DNA from: JAAYHG01 sp012735455
Lineage (GTDB): Bacteria; Bacillota; DTU030; DUMP01
Assembly: GCA_050951365.1 (NCBI GenBank)
Contig: JBMNIX010000001.1
Location: 1 to 64,000, forward strand
DNA length: 64,000 nucleotides
Direction of reading: 5' to 3'
Positions within the stretch are counted from its first letter, which is position 1, and every line of letters begins with the position of its first letter. The notes under the pieces are model-generated. The model saw only the letters and a program-made list of their open reading frames with translations. It did not search any database and was not told where the DNA came from. Made by a program: the position numbers and the translations under genes. Below, one piece after another: positions 31,064 to 40,145 of this stretch.

Positions 31064-33571
31064 TTATTTGGTTGCGCTGAAGATACTGTTGAAAAGAAAC
31101 GGCAACGTACCCTGAGCTTGGAACCGGTACACTAGGTCGGGGCTGGAAAGAATTATGTTTCCGGCGCCAACCTTGACATCCACTATCGCGGCCTTGCCAG
31201 ATAGCTTCATATCAGGGTCAGCCAGATAGCCGGAAAGAAGCGGTTCAGTGCCAAAACTGGCCACTACGCTGGCCCCACTGCCTGCGCTGACCTCAAAGGC
31301 AGGATTGTTTTCAAAGAAAACAGCCTCCTCGGTGTCGAAACCGTAAGCCACAGGCTGTTCGGGTTCCACAACAACACGAAGGATGGAACCGGGGGCGTTC
31401 ACGCCAGTGAGGTCTGCCAGTTCAACGCCGGAAACAAGCCCATGCTGCACCGGGAAGGCTGAGGCATTACCCATGGCGAGCAGGGTGCCGCCTTTCTGAA
31501 CAAACTCGGAGAGCGCGGCTACGCCCTCTTCACCCAGACCGCCTTGGTAACCAGGAGGCATGTTGCTTGATCCAGCATAGATGTTCTGCGGGCGCATATC
31601 AGGGAGAATAATAATGTCGTACTGGCTGAGTTCGCCACCGCAGATGGCATTGTTGTCCAGCCGGTCGAACTGGAAGCCGTACTGCTCTAGGGCGTAGCGG
31701 GTCCAGCCCTCATCCATGGTGTCCACCCAGCCGTGGTAAAGGCCAATTCTCGGCTGGCGTAGCGGCACAAAGCTTCCGGCAGGCTCGGCAGTAAGGGACT
31801 GCGCGCTTAAGCCAAGCTCTTCCACCAAAGTCTTAAACTCAGCGTAGTCTACACCTGCTACCTTAAGGGTCCCTGGCGGGTACACTATTCCATCCAAGCT
31901 AAAGGCCGACGTGGCCTGCTCCACGCTGGCATCCTGCAACCATAGTGAATTGAGGAGCCGTGCCACGTTGTTGTTGCTCTTGTGCTGCACAAGGTAGCCC
32001 AGGGCAGATTCACCACCGCTAAGACTACCCACAGGTTTGACCTCGGTCACCTCTTTGAACGCCATTTTTTGAATAGCTTTGTCACCCACAGCCACAGTGG
32101 CTACATCGCGCAAGAGGCCATAGGTCCAGGCCGTAACATCATAAGGCTCGTTGAAGTAGTCCTGGTACTCTTGAACCTCGAATAGGGTCTTGGCTAGATT
32201 GCGGTAAGGTTGATTGAAGAGAACCACATAGGTACCCGCCGGATAAGTCTTTCCTTCCACTGTAAAGTCATAAGTTGCCTGCTTCACCTCAATCCTGTGC
32301 TTAAGGAGATTGGCCACCAGGTCCGCTACGGCTGCAGGGTCGTCCTGCCCGGCAGGGATTAGATAGGCGTAAGGGGCCTCCTTTTCCCCTGCTTCCACAG
32401 CCTGTTTCCCCTTTAGGTAGAAGTGTTCAAGGACTGTATCCTTCTCCTGTGCAGTGAGCTCCAGTGCCAGCAGAACGCCTGTCTCTTGATAATCGATATT
32501 GTCACGCAGGCGCCAGATACTGCCCTTCCAGGGTAGAGGCATGTACCAGTGCTGTTCCTTTTCCAGGCTCTTGGGACCACTGGTATCAGGGGTAGCACCC
32601 CAACCACCGTGGGTTTCGAACAGCATTCCCTGGCCGTTGTGATAGGTAGTAAACTGATCGTTGTAGCCGGGATACCAGTTGTCGTAGCGAGTGGCCGTGA
32701 CCACACCGGCCATGCCTTGCGCCGTCATGTTGGAAATAATATGGCCGCCGTACTTTATCCAATCCGCCTGGGTGATGGAGCTGATATTTTGATCGTTGGG
32801 ATCCTGAGTGGGATTAACCCACATCCGCGCTGGACCAGTTTGGTGCAGATCATGGTAGATTTGCGGGTGGAAAAGGAATCGTGCTTCAACATTCTGGTCC
32901 GTCTCAGGCAGTGCCAGGGCAATCATGTCGCGGTTGTTATCGTGACCCACATAGTGGCCTACGTATGGTGGCCGCGGGTTTAGTTTGGCCCACTCGGTAT
33001 TCTTGTACGTGTGATACCACTCGGTAAAAGAATCGTGACCGTCAGGGTTAATGGACGGATCGATAACCACAATAACGTTGTCAAGTATGTCCTTCGTCTT
33101 CTTATCCTTCCCGGTAGCCAGCTTATACGCCAGCTCCATCACCATCTCCGCACTCCCTACCTCAGGAGCATGAATGTTAGCACATATCCAGTAAATCGCC
33201 TTGCCTTCCTTAATCAGCTTTTGCGCCTCTTTCTCGCTGAGGCTACGCGGATCAGCCAGTCTTGCACTGATCTCCTGGTATTTGGACAGGTTCTTTATGT
33301 TCTGTTCCGAGGACACTACCGTAAGGATCATCGGTCTCCCTTCAGGAGTCGTACCGTAAGGCATCACCTGAACCCGGTTCGAGGCCTTATCCAGCCTTTC
33401 CATGTAGTCCACAATCTTAGCCCAGGGAGTGAGCTCATAATCAGCCCCAATATCATAGCCTAACACCTGTTTGGGAGTTGGCACTGCAGCAGCAGACACC
33501 AGCTGACTCGAAAACAGCACCAGGACCAACGTAAAGACCAGCAATCGGTACCAACCTGTACTCTTCTTCAC
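31064..33571 (-). CDS. Secreted M14-family zinc carboxypeptidase-like protein
   Basis: About 835 residues with a signal peptide ending near SQLVSAAA. The M14 catalytic domain follows: the zinc-binding ANIHAPEVGS (HxxE, about residue 136), INPDGHDSF, HDNNRDM, the third zinc-ligand candidate IYHDLHQTGP (about 243) and the FETHGGWG stretch that may carry the catalytic Glu. A long C-terminal part contains a glutamine-amidotransferase-like region (GLYHGWVDTMDEGW, IIILPDMRPQNI), as in other M14 proteins of this architecture. GTG at 33571 is preferred because AGGAGG sits 8 bases upstream; the first GTG at 33580 is inside that ribosome site. Likely role is extracellular peptide degradation. Confidence 0.85.
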   Translation of the reverse strand: MKKSTGWYRLLVFTLVLVLFSSQLVSAAAVPTPKQVLGYDIGADYELTPWAKIVDYMERLDKASNRVQVMPYGTTPEGRPMILTVVSSEQNIKNLSKYQEISARLADPRSLSEKEAQKLIKEGKAIYWICANIHAPEVGSAEMVMELAYKLATGKDKKTKDILDNVIVVIDPSINPDGHDSFTEWYHTYKNTEWAKLNPRPPYVGHYVGHDNNRDMIALALPETDQNVEARFLFHPQIYHDLHQTGPARMWVNPTQDPNDQNISSITQADWIKYGGHIISNMTAQGMAGVVTATRYDNWYPGYNDQFTTYHNGQGMLFETHGGWGATPDTSGPKSLEKEQHWYMPLPWKGSIWRLRDNIDYQETGVLLALELTAQEKDTVLEHFYLKGKQAVEAGEKEAPYAYLIPAGQDDPAAVADLVANLLKHRIEVKQATYDFTVEGKTYPAGTYVVLFNQPYRNLAKTLFEVQEYQDYFNEPYDVTAWTYGLLRDVATVAVGDKAIQKMAFKEVTEVKPVGSLSGGESALGYLVQHKSNNNVARLLNSLWLQDASVEQATSAFSLDGIVYPPGTLKVAGVDYAEFKTLVEELGLSAQSLTAEPAGSFVPLRQPRIGLYHGWVDTMDEGWTRYALEQYGFQFDRLDNNAICGGELSQYDIIILPDMRPQNIYAGSSNMPPGYQGGLGEEGVAALSEFVQKGGTLLAMGNASAFPVQHGLVSGVELADLTGVNAPGSILRVVVEPEQPVAYGFDTEEAVFFENNPAFEVSAGSGASVVASFGTEPLLSGYLADPDMKLSGKAAIVDVKVGAGNIILSSPDLVYRFQAQGTLPFLFNSIFSATK

Positions 33572-33716
33572 AACTAGCACCTCCTCGATTGACTAGATTG
33601 CAAGATAACCGGTTTAATCTGCTGATCGTTTTCCCCAATTCCCACCTCCTCGGTTAGTATTGGATGTCTATTCAACATCATGCATAAGTATTCCTTCCTT
33701 TTTTCCAAGAAATTCA

Positions 33717-33932
33717 TCAGAAAAGCCCGGACTTTAATTCAGTCCGGGCCCGTTCTATTATATCTGCTCTGGTTACTTTGTCGGAGATGGAATCCCTAAT
33801 AATATTGAATGCGGTCATCCCTTCCATATTTAAGGTTTTCAGTATCTCCTTATCAAACGCGCATCGGCTGCCGCAGGACTCTGACAACCTGTAAGTATCA
33901 TGGCCACTTTTAGCACCAGCCACCGCCCCCAC
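33717..33932 (-). CDS. Short hypothetical open frame ending in a terminator
   Basis: A 71-residue open frame with no recognised family. The second half (SISDKVTRADIIERARTELKSG) could be a helix. No good ribosome site is seen. The hairpin at 33725-33749 with a downstream T run covers its last codons, so this may be the remnant of a longer gene rather than an intact one. The rest of the 33581-34030 stretch holds no other gene that I can support. Confidence 0.25.
   Translation of the reverse strand: MGAVAGAKSGHDTYRLSESCGSRCAFDKEILKTLNMEGMTAFNIIRDSISDKVTRADIIERARTELKSGLF
33725..33749 (-). terminator. Minus-strand terminator
   Basis: Nine-bp stem (33725-33733 with 33741-33749) followed on the minus strand by TTTTCTG. 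It lies upstream of the M14 peptidase gene and would end a minus-strand transcript entering from 33932 or beyond. Confidence 0.7.
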
Positions 33933-34030
33933 CTAACACCGGCAGTGTTAGTCTCTGTCCAAGGAGCTCTACCCCAAGCTCCAGTTCATTTATCTGATGT
34001 AGAGTCCGCAGGTTCAGCTGTACAGACTTT

Positions 34031-35530
34031 TTGCAATGGAGTCGGGGTGAGCTTCGCCAAACTGCTGAACAGGCCATTAATAAAGCTATACAGGCTTTCC
34101 GGCAAAAGGCTGTCGAACACAATTGTCATCTAGCGGTTGGCACTGTTAAATGCAAAGGGGATACCTGGCTTAATTCAGCTTTGCTCTTTGACCCGACCGG
34201 AAATGTCATCTGCAACACGACCAAACACTTCCTCTGGCACTTTGATGGAAACTGGTTTTCTCCCGGCTCCGAATTTGGAGTATGCGAGACTCCTTGGGGC
34301 AAAGTAGGCATCCTAATCTGTGCTGATGGTCGACCCCCTGAAGTGGCTCGCATTCTTCGACTAAAGGGAACCAGGATCCTTTTGGATCTTACGAACTGGA
34401 CCACAACCGGCAAGGAACCTTCTAAACTAACAAATCCCCAAGTTGAATACATTATGAGAACACGGGCTCTAGAAAACCAGATGTGGGTAGTTGCGGCCAA
34501 CAAGGTTGGCATAGAGCAAGATTCTGTCGCTTATTGTGGTTCAAGTTGTGTTATCAATCCTGAAGGGGAAATAGTGGCCAGAGCTTCGTCGGACAAAGCA
34601 GAGACACTTTTTGTTAACATCCCGCTTGATGAAGGCGTTTCTGGCGTCCTCGTAGATAGTCGTCTAAACCCTGTGGTCGATCGAAAGTCAAAGGAGTATT
34701 TAATACTGACCGAGCCAACAGATAGTCTTCCCGTTTATTCGACCATGAAGGAAGAATTGGTTCCAGTAGAAAAGGCTGTGCTGGCAGCAGCAGTTCAGGT
34801 AACAGAGGCGGAAGCTAAGAAAGCGGGTGGCTTGTTCACAGCAGGTACACTAAAGCGCCTAGTCAACATCTTGGCTGAAGAGAAGGTTCGGTTGGTAGTG
34901 TTTCCGGAGCTGTCACACTCTGTACCCCAGATAGCGTTCCAGGCACTTTTCCATGCAGTCCTGGATGAAAGCAAGAATAATCCTAACATGGTACTTTTGC
35001 TCACAGGCCCCGAATCTTATGAAGGAAAAACATATAAGAGCACGTTTGTGGTGTCTTGTGGGGAGGTCATTGGGAAATACCGCAAGGTTCATTTGGAAAC
35101 AACGGAGAAGCCGGTTCTTTGTCCCGGTGATCAGGGGCTTCCTGTGTTTTCAACTCCTGTGGGAAACATCGGTATTATGCTTGGCTACGAAGGTTTATTG
35201 CCTGAAGTAGCCAGGGTTCTGTCTCTCAAAGGAGCGGAACTCATTGCTTGGCCAGCTTCCTTTGCAGTTGATCGCCATGAATTGTTAGCAAAAACTCGAG
35301 CAGTTGAAAACAGAGTATTTGTCGTTGTTGCCAACTCTAGCTCTGAGGGAATTGGCGAAAGCATTATTGTGGATCCCGCGGGCATTGTTTTAGCTCAAGC
35401 ATTTCGTGAGAGGACTCAAATAGCGTCAGCATTCTGCAATCTCAGTGCAGCCCGCCTAAAGGCTATTATCCCAGGTACAGATGCGATTCTGGACAGGCAG
35501 CCGTTTGCTTATCGAGAACTAATTGGTTAG
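34031..35530 (+). CDS. Tandem nitrilase-superfamily protein, probably degenerate or 5'-truncated
   Basis: A 499-residue frame with two carbon-nitrogen hydrolase domains. Domain 1 has the lysine (K65, NTTKHFLW) and cysteine (C97, ILICADGRPPE) but begins too late to include the catalytic Glu; a stop at 33995 closes the frame just upstream. Domain 2 has E293 (VVFPELS) and K352 (KYRKVHLE), but glycine replaces the cysteine (G385, GIMLGYEGLLPE). The halves are clearly related, for example PEVARILRLKG against PEVARVLSLKG. The TTG at 34031 has no ribosome site, so the real start is uncertain and the gene may be a pseudogene. Intact relatives hydrolyse nitriles or amides. Confidence 0.7.
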   Translation: MQWSRGELRQTAEQAINKAIQAFRQKAVEHNCHLAVGTVKCKGDTWLNSALLFDPTGNVICNTTKHFLWHFDGNWFSPGSEFGVCETPWGKVGILICADGRPPEVARILRLKGTRILLDLTNWTTTGKEPSKLTNPQVEYIMRTRALENQMWVVAANKVGIEQDSVAYCGSSCVINPEGEIVARASSDKAETLFVNIPLDEGVSGVLVDSRLNPVVDRKSKEYLILTEPTDSLPVYSTMKEELVPVEKAVLAAAVQVTEAEAKKAGGLFTAGTLKRLVNILAEEKVRLVVFPELSHSVPQIAFQALFHAVLDESKNNPNMVLLLTGPESYEGKTYKSTFVVSCGEVIGKYRKVHLETTEKPVLCPGDQGLPVFSTPVGNIGIMLGYEGLLPEVARVLSLKGAELIAWPASFAVDRHELLAKTRAVENRVFVVVANSSSEGIGESIIVDPAGIVLAQAFRERTQIASAFCNLSAARLKAIIPGTDAILDRQPFAYRELIG

Positions 35531-35620
35531 TCGTCTGGAGTCGAGACATGGTCTTTACGCTTGAGCAAGAGATTCCACGTGTTTTAGTACAGTCGGATCG
35601 GTCACAATCACGTCAAAAAA

Positions 35621-35643
35621 GTGCCGCACCCTCGGTGCGGCAC
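35621..35643 (-). terminator. Terminator of the M19 dipeptidase gene
   Basis: Perfect 10-bp stem (35621-35630 with 35634-35643), three-base loop and six T residues on the minus strand. Lies 23 bases after the dipeptidase stop. Confidence 0.92.
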
Positions 35644-35665
35644 GCCTTATTTCTGACGAGTTTTC

Positions 35666-36634
35666 TTAACTGGACCGTTCACAAGGACTTGTTCCGGCGC
35701 AAAAGACGCGCAGGAAGTTCTCACCCATGATCTGAGTGATACTGGCCCTGTCGTAACCCCGTTTTTCCAGGGCACTGGCTAGAGCCGGGAAGTGTTCAGG
35801 CCCCTCTAAGCCCACAGGTGGCACGGGAATACCGTCAAAATCCGAACCCAATCCGACGTGTTCGGGCCCTACAAGATCCACCAGGTAGTCGATGTGCCGG
35901 ACCACATCTTCTAGAGTTGCCTTACCCTCCGGACACAAGAAGGGCCCGTGGAAATTGACCCCGATTACCCCACTGCTTTCAGCCAAAGCCCTAACCTGTG
36001 TGTCGGTCAGGTTACGCGGGTGGGGACACAAGGCATGGGCGCAAGAATGTGATGCAATCACTGGGGAACTTGCTAGCTCTAGAACGTCCCAGAACGAGCG
36101 CACGTTCAGGTGTGAGACATCCAGCAGCACCCCCAAGCGCTGTGCCTCCGCCACCACCTCTCGCCCAAGTGGACTGAGACCATAGTCGCCATCGGCCACT
36201 CCGCTGGCCAAGAGGTTACGGTCGTTCCAGGTTAGGCCCAGGGCGCGCACCCCCAGACGGTAGAAGACCTCGAGCAGCCCCGGGTCGTCACCCAATGGTT
36301 CGCCCCCCTCTAAGCTCAGCACCGCAGCCACTTTACCCATATCGGCAGCCGAACGAATATCTTCTGCCCTGGTTGCCAGTACCAAGTCGTCATTTGCAGC
36401 CAGCTCACGATAGAACAACTTGATTTGCGTAAGAACACTGGGCAAAGCTCGCAAGGCACGGTGGGGCGATCCGGTATAAAGAGCAAAAAACTGTGCCCCT
36501 ACCCCGCCCGCCTTCAGGCGATACAAGTCGAGCTGACCCTGTGGTCGTTCTTTCAGCGAGCCGCCTTTTGTCTCCAGCTGGTAGAGAACATCGCAGTGGG
36601 CATCAATAACCATGTACTGTGGCTTCCCTCGCAT
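35666..36634 (-). CDS. Membrane dipeptidase (peptidase family M19)
   Basis: About 322 residues of the renal-dipeptidase family. Zinc-site motifs are IDAHCDVLY (HxD, near the N terminus), LSLEGGEP (bridging Glu, about 115), LLDVSHLN (about 170), VIASHSCAHALCPHPRN (about 190) and GLGSDFDGIP (about 260). The ATG at 36634 has AAAGGGGTG upstream; an earlier TTG at 36655 is less likely. Family members cleave dipeptides, including D-amino-acid-containing ones. Neighbouring genes encode other peptide- or amide-acting enzymes. Confidence 0.92.
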   Translation of the reverse strand: MRGKPQYMVIDAHCDVLYQLETKGGSLKERPQGQLDLYRLKAGGVGAQFFALYTGSPHRALRALPSVLTQIKLFYRELAANDDLVLATRAEDIRSAADMGKVAAVLSLEGGEPLGDDPGLLEVFYRLGVRALGLTWNDRNLLASGVADGDYGLSPLGREVVAEAQRLGVLLDVSHLNVRSFWDVLELASSPVIASHSCAHALCPHPRNLTDTQVRALAESSGVIGVNFHGPFLCPEGKATLEDVVRHIDYLVDLVGPEHVGLGSDFDGIPVPPVGLEGPEHFPALASALEKRGYDRASITQIMGENFLRVFCAGTSPCERSS

Positions 36635-36824
36635 CAAAACCGCACCCCTTTCCAATTGAGATAATACTGATACCTTTTGCTTTCTTTTTTTATTAGCTAT
36701 TAATGAGTCATAGACCTGCCTTCAGAACAATTATCCTCTCCGCTAAATGGAGTTCCTGATCTTCAGTCCACATATATCCATTCCCTAGAGGACACTCTAA
36801 GCAAAAACCTGCAGGAGGTAAAAC

Positions 36825-37991
36825 ATGTCCGAACTAGTTTTTGCCGTTCTTGGAGGCGGCCACGGTGGCATCGGCACCGCCGCCGATCTGGCGGTGAAAG
36901 GATTTCCAGTACGACTTTACTCCAGCTACCAAGAAACCATCGCTCCGATAGCTGCTCAGGGAGGCTTAGAATTGGAGGTTTTGCCCTCCAGTGGCCTCAA
37001 AGGGGGTTTTGCTCGCTTGGAGCTAGCCACCACAGACATAGGCGAGGCAGTACGTGGCGCTAACATTATCATGGTGGTTACGCCAGCACCATCACAGCGG
37101 CGTTACGCTGAAAAACTAGCCCCACACCTTACCCGCGATCAAGTAGTGGTGCTCAATCCTGGCAGCTTCGGTGGCGCACTGGAGTTCAGTCAGATATTAG
37201 CCGCCCATGGCGCCCCGCCGGTTGCAGTAGCCGAAACCGAGTGCCTCGTCTATGCCGGGCGCAAGAAAAGCCCGACACACATGTGGTTGCGCGGTTACAA
37301 GAAACACCTGCGGGTTGCCGCTTTCCCGGGCAGAGAAACTGCCCGTGTACTATCCTTGTTGCGTAAGGCTTATCCGGATTGGGAAGAGGCAGATTCTGTT
37401 TTGGAAACCAGCCTTAGTAACCCCAACCCTATTATTCACATCCCCATTATGGTCCTAAACGCAGCTCGCATTGAAGCACCAGGGGACTTCTTATTTTATT
37501 GGGAAGGGGTTACGCCAGTGGTGGGTTACGTTATTACCTCTTTGGATAACGAGCGCCTGGCCGTAGGTAAAGCTTTAGGGGTACCACTTCGGTCAGTTTA
37601 CGAGCAGGATCTGGAGTGGTACAGCCATCAGGGCGCCTATGGCGCAAACATCCACGAAACCCACGTCAATAACCCCATCTACCAGTGGAGCATGGCGCCA
37701 AAAAGTTTTGATCATCGCTACCTAACCGAGGATACCCCCTACGGCCTTGTTCCTATCGAGGACCTGGGGCGCCGTCTTGGAGTGCCAACCCCTAGCACCA
37801 GTGCTACCATTCAATTTGTCTCACTCCTTACTCGTCAAGACCTCCGCCATGGTGCACGCACCCTGACCAAGCTGGGACTAGCTGACTTAAGTCCAGAGGA
37901 GCTAAACCGCTACGTCAAGTCAGGCTCCCGAAAGGATGAAAAGAAATGCTGGCCCTCACAAATTGTTGCATCATCACCGGCGACGGAGTAA
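36825..37991 (+). CDS. NAD/NADP octopine/nopaline dehydrogenase family protein
   Basis: A 388-residue oxidoreductase. The N-terminal Rossmann motif AVLGGGHGGIGTAADLA (about residues 7-23) is followed by MVVTPAPSQRRYAE, and the C-terminal octopine-dehydrogenase helical domain has SNPNPIIHIPIMVLNAA (about 201-217) and GAYGANIHETHVNNP (about 266-280). Characterised relatives reductively condense an amino acid with a keto acid, or the reverse. The start is ATG at 36825 with AGGAGG upstream. It overlaps the amidohydrolase gene by 46 bases, so the two products probably act on linked substrates. Confidence 0.9.
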   Translation: MSELVFAVLGGGHGGIGTAADLAVKGFPVRLYSSYQETIAPIAAQGGLELEVLPSSGLKGGFARLELATTDIGEAVRGANIIMVVTPAPSQRRYAEKLAPHLTRDQVVVLNPGSFGGALEFSQILAAHGAPPVAVAETECLVYAGRKKSPTHMWLRGYKKHLRVAAFPGRETARVLSLLRKAYPDWEEADSVLETSLSNPNPIIHIPIMVLNAARIEAPGDFLFYWEGVTPVVGYVITSLDNERLAVGKALGVPLRSVYEQDLEWYSHQGAYGANIHETHVNNPIYQWSMAPKSFDHRYLTEDTPYGLVPIEDLGRRLGVPTPSTSATIQFVSLLTRQDLRHGARTLTKLGLADLSPEELNRYVKSGSRKDEKKCWPSQIVASSPATE

Positions 37992-39271
37992 CTCTACTGG
38001 AGAAGGCCTCACTGCTAATTGATGGTGAGAGGATCGCTGCAATAAACACTGGAGGGCAGCCCCCCTCTTCTGCCGAGGTGTTGGACCTTAATGGAGCCTT
38101 TGTTCTCCCTGGTTTCATAAATCACCACGTCCATGGCACCACCTTTGCCCCCCTCTTCGCAAGTGGCGCCTCTGCCCTTGATCGCGCCGAGGTAGTAGCA
38201 AACCAGTACAAACACCTGTCCGCGGGCACTACCACTGTGCTCAATGTAGATGGTTTTGCTCTTCCAGATGAAGTGGCCGAAGCAAATGGATTGACCCCCC
38301 TCAATGTAAAAACCAGCGCCTGCACCACACCCTGCACCCTGGAAGCAGCCTTGGCCGTGGACGGCAAAGGGCTCTCTGCTGCCCATTGCAGCATTAGCCT
38401 TAAGGACCAGGTCGAGGCCGGCGCAGTGGCTATAGGCGAAGCTGGTAGTGGCCATACCTTGGGCGGCGGTGGCGTTGATTACATGTATATACCAGAGCGC
38501 ATTAAGGCCGAAACCGGCCGAACCATAAGCCCAAGCCAGGCCCGACTATTGAAGGAGGCAGTACTGGGAAAAAACCTACAGCCCGACAGAACCAATGCCC
38601 CAGCCCTGAACAAAGCACTGACGTCCGCAGGACTGGCGGACAGACTGACACCCGAACGAGCGCGAGAGCTGGTGGCAGAGTGCGTTCTTCCTGCTCTGGC
38701 ACCAGCCCGAGACAGTATTGCCGAAGCGGCCGCAGCCGCCCGAGAGTTTAACCTGCCTCTTATTGCACATACCGCGCCGCCCTCGCTGCAGGCCGTATTA
38801 TCCGCGGCCCGAAGCGGGGCCAAGACCATTGCCGCCCACACTAACCATGATTCTTTCACACGAGAAGAGATGCTTAAGGCAGCACAAGATCTTAAGGCAA
38901 CAGGAGCCTATATCGACGGTTCCACTTTCGATGCTTTCGGTGCGCGCCGCACCACCGAAAGCCCGGACAATCTCCTTACCCTGCTCGAGGCCGAATTGGT
39001 GGATTTTATTTCCACCGATTACGGTGGCGGTTTCTTCGATTCTCTACCCCTGGTCTTGAAAGCCATTGTTGGCTTAGGCATCCTATCCCTGCCACAGGCC
39101 GTACGGCTCATAACCTCTGCCCCGGCGAAAGCCATACCCGGGCTGGCACCTCAACGCGGACTCCTCGCCCCAGACTACTACGCCGACATCGCTGTACTCT
39201 CACGGCAAGACATCGCGCGCGTCCTCTACGTCTTTGTCTCTGGGCAAGCAGTGACACTGCCTGGGAAATAA
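37946..39271 (+). CDS. Amidohydrolase-superfamily enzyme
   Basis: A 441-residue metal-dependent hydrolase of the dihydroorotase/N-acetylglucosamine-6-phosphate-deacetylase type. The metal site is seen as FVLPGFINHHVHG (HxH, about residues 52-64), LIAHTAPPS (about 272), AAHTNHDS (about 292) and FISTDYGGG (about 352). The composite N- and C-terminal strands (LLIDGERIAAI and ADIAVLSRQDIARVL) are typical. It starts inside the octopine-dehydrogenase-like gene. A hairpin terminator follows at 39276. Substrate unknown; an N-acyl or amide compound is likely from context. Confidence 0.88.
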   Translation: MLALTNCCIITGDGVTLLEKASLLIDGERIAAINTGGQPPSSAEVLDLNGAFVLPGFINHHVHGTTFAPLFASGASALDRAEVVANQYKHLSAGTTTVLNVDGFALPDEVAEANGLTPLNVKTSACTTPCTLEAALAVDGKGLSAAHCSISLKDQVEAGAVAIGEAGSGHTLGGGGVDYMYIPERIKAETGRTISPSQARLLKEAVLGKNLQPDRTNAPALNKALTSAGLADRLTPERARELVAECVLPALAPARDSIAEAAAAAREFNLPLIAHTAPPSLQAVLSAARSGAKTIAAHTNHDSFTREEMLKAAQDLKATGAYIDGSTFDAFGARRTTESPDNLLTLLEAELVDFISTDYGGGFFDSLPLVLKAIVGLGILSLPQAVRLITSAPAKAIPGLAPQRGLLAPDYYADIAVLSRQDIARVLYVFVSGQAVTLPGK

Positions 39272-39275
39272 AGAT

Positions 39276-39309
39276 AACGCCGTTCATGGGTTAGACCCTG
39301 AACGGCGTT
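39276..39309 (+). terminator. Terminator after the amidohydrolase gene
   Basis: Eleven-bp outer stem (39276-39286 with 39299-39309) plus an inner GGGT-type pairing, starting 5 bases after the stop codon. The T run is poor. Confidence 0.65.
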
Positions 39310-39437
39310 CTAGCGTCTGACACCTGTACCGCTTGGATCAGTCCGAGCTAGGCCCGCGGATCCTGGGTACACTTCCGGCCCCAACTCAACTGATTGGCGG
39401 GAGGTATAACAAATGATGCCCTAGGGGTCTAGTTCGT

Positions 39438-39596
39438 TTAGTCCGCTTTCAGGCGCTTTTTCTCCTCTCTGCTGGCTGCGTACGCCTCTATTTTCTTATT
39501 AACCAGCTCATCCGCTGCTATCGGCGGATTCATCCCGTCGCTCAAAACGTTGTTACTGCTGTACACACTTTCCTTGTCCCTCTTTTTTTTGGCCAC
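39438..39596 (-). CDS. Small basic hypothetical protein
   Basis: A 52-residue protein from the GTG at 39596, which has AGAGGGG upstream; the open frame continues to 39722 but overlaps the neighbouring gene and lacks a ribosome site there. It starts MAKKKRDKES, has a short neutral middle and ends in a charged helix (EAYAASREEKKRLKAD). Family not recognised. It follows the 39610-39873 gene by 13 bases and is probably co-transcribed. Confidence 0.55.
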   Translation of the reverse strand: MAKKKRDKESVYSSNNVLSDGMNPPIAADELVNKKIEAYAASREEKKRLKAD

Positions 39597-39609
39597 GCCA
39601 TTCACCCCT

Positions 39610-39873
39610 CTAGTGTAAATCGCTCTTAGGCCCAAACCTCTCGTAAGCACGCAGGCCTTCTTCGAGAGAACCACGGCTCTCAGGGTAATGGAGAAACTCT
39701 TCGTGTACCCGGGCAAAGGCACGGCGAAACTCCGGGCTTTCCCGCATCAGCTCTGTCCCCAAATCCAAGGCTGTCACCATCATGCTGATTAAATGCTCCC
39801 GGTCCTTCGGATCCGTGCTCTGGAGTTTTTTTATGCCGCCGTCTGCCAACGCCGTAAGAAAATCTAACATCAT
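39610..39873 (-). CDS. Small hypothetical protein
   Basis: An 87-residue, mostly helical soluble protein from the ATG at 39873, placed 5 bases after GGGAGGTGACA-type ribosome site. It begins MMLDFLTALADGG and contains a charged central part (STDPKDREHLISMMVTALDLG). No family recognised, no membrane segment. It heads a two-gene minus-strand unit with the 52-residue protein. The upstream frame to 39924 is open but not preferred. Confidence 0.6.
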   Translation of the reverse strand: MMLDFLTALADGGIKKLQSTDPKDREHLISMMVTALDLGTELMRESPEFRRAFARVHEEFLHYPESRGSLEEGLRAYERFGPKSDLH

Positions 39874-40145
39874 TGTCACCTCCCGTTCTAGTATCTCTTG
39901 CGCCCTAACCAACCAGGCCCCCAAGAGAGTAGTAGCAACACCAAATACACTTCAACCAGCCCAGTTTGGCAGTAGCATTTCCTACATTCGCTACGTCGAT
40001 TCAATGCAAATCCTGCATCTCTAGCAGTGGGCATTAGGATTTATGCTTAAGTGGCAAGAGCTGCCCTGGGTTCATAAAATGAAGCGGAAGTTTACCGGGG
40101 CTAAGTTTGTTTGGCGGGGCTATCTTTACATGAGGTGGTGACACC

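Noticed and set aside
33900..34133. Plus-strand open frame overlapping the start of the nitrilase gene as the missing N-terminal part
   Set aside because: It does not contain a nitrilase Glu motif and cannot be joined to the nitrilase frame by a single simple shift that gives family-like sequence.
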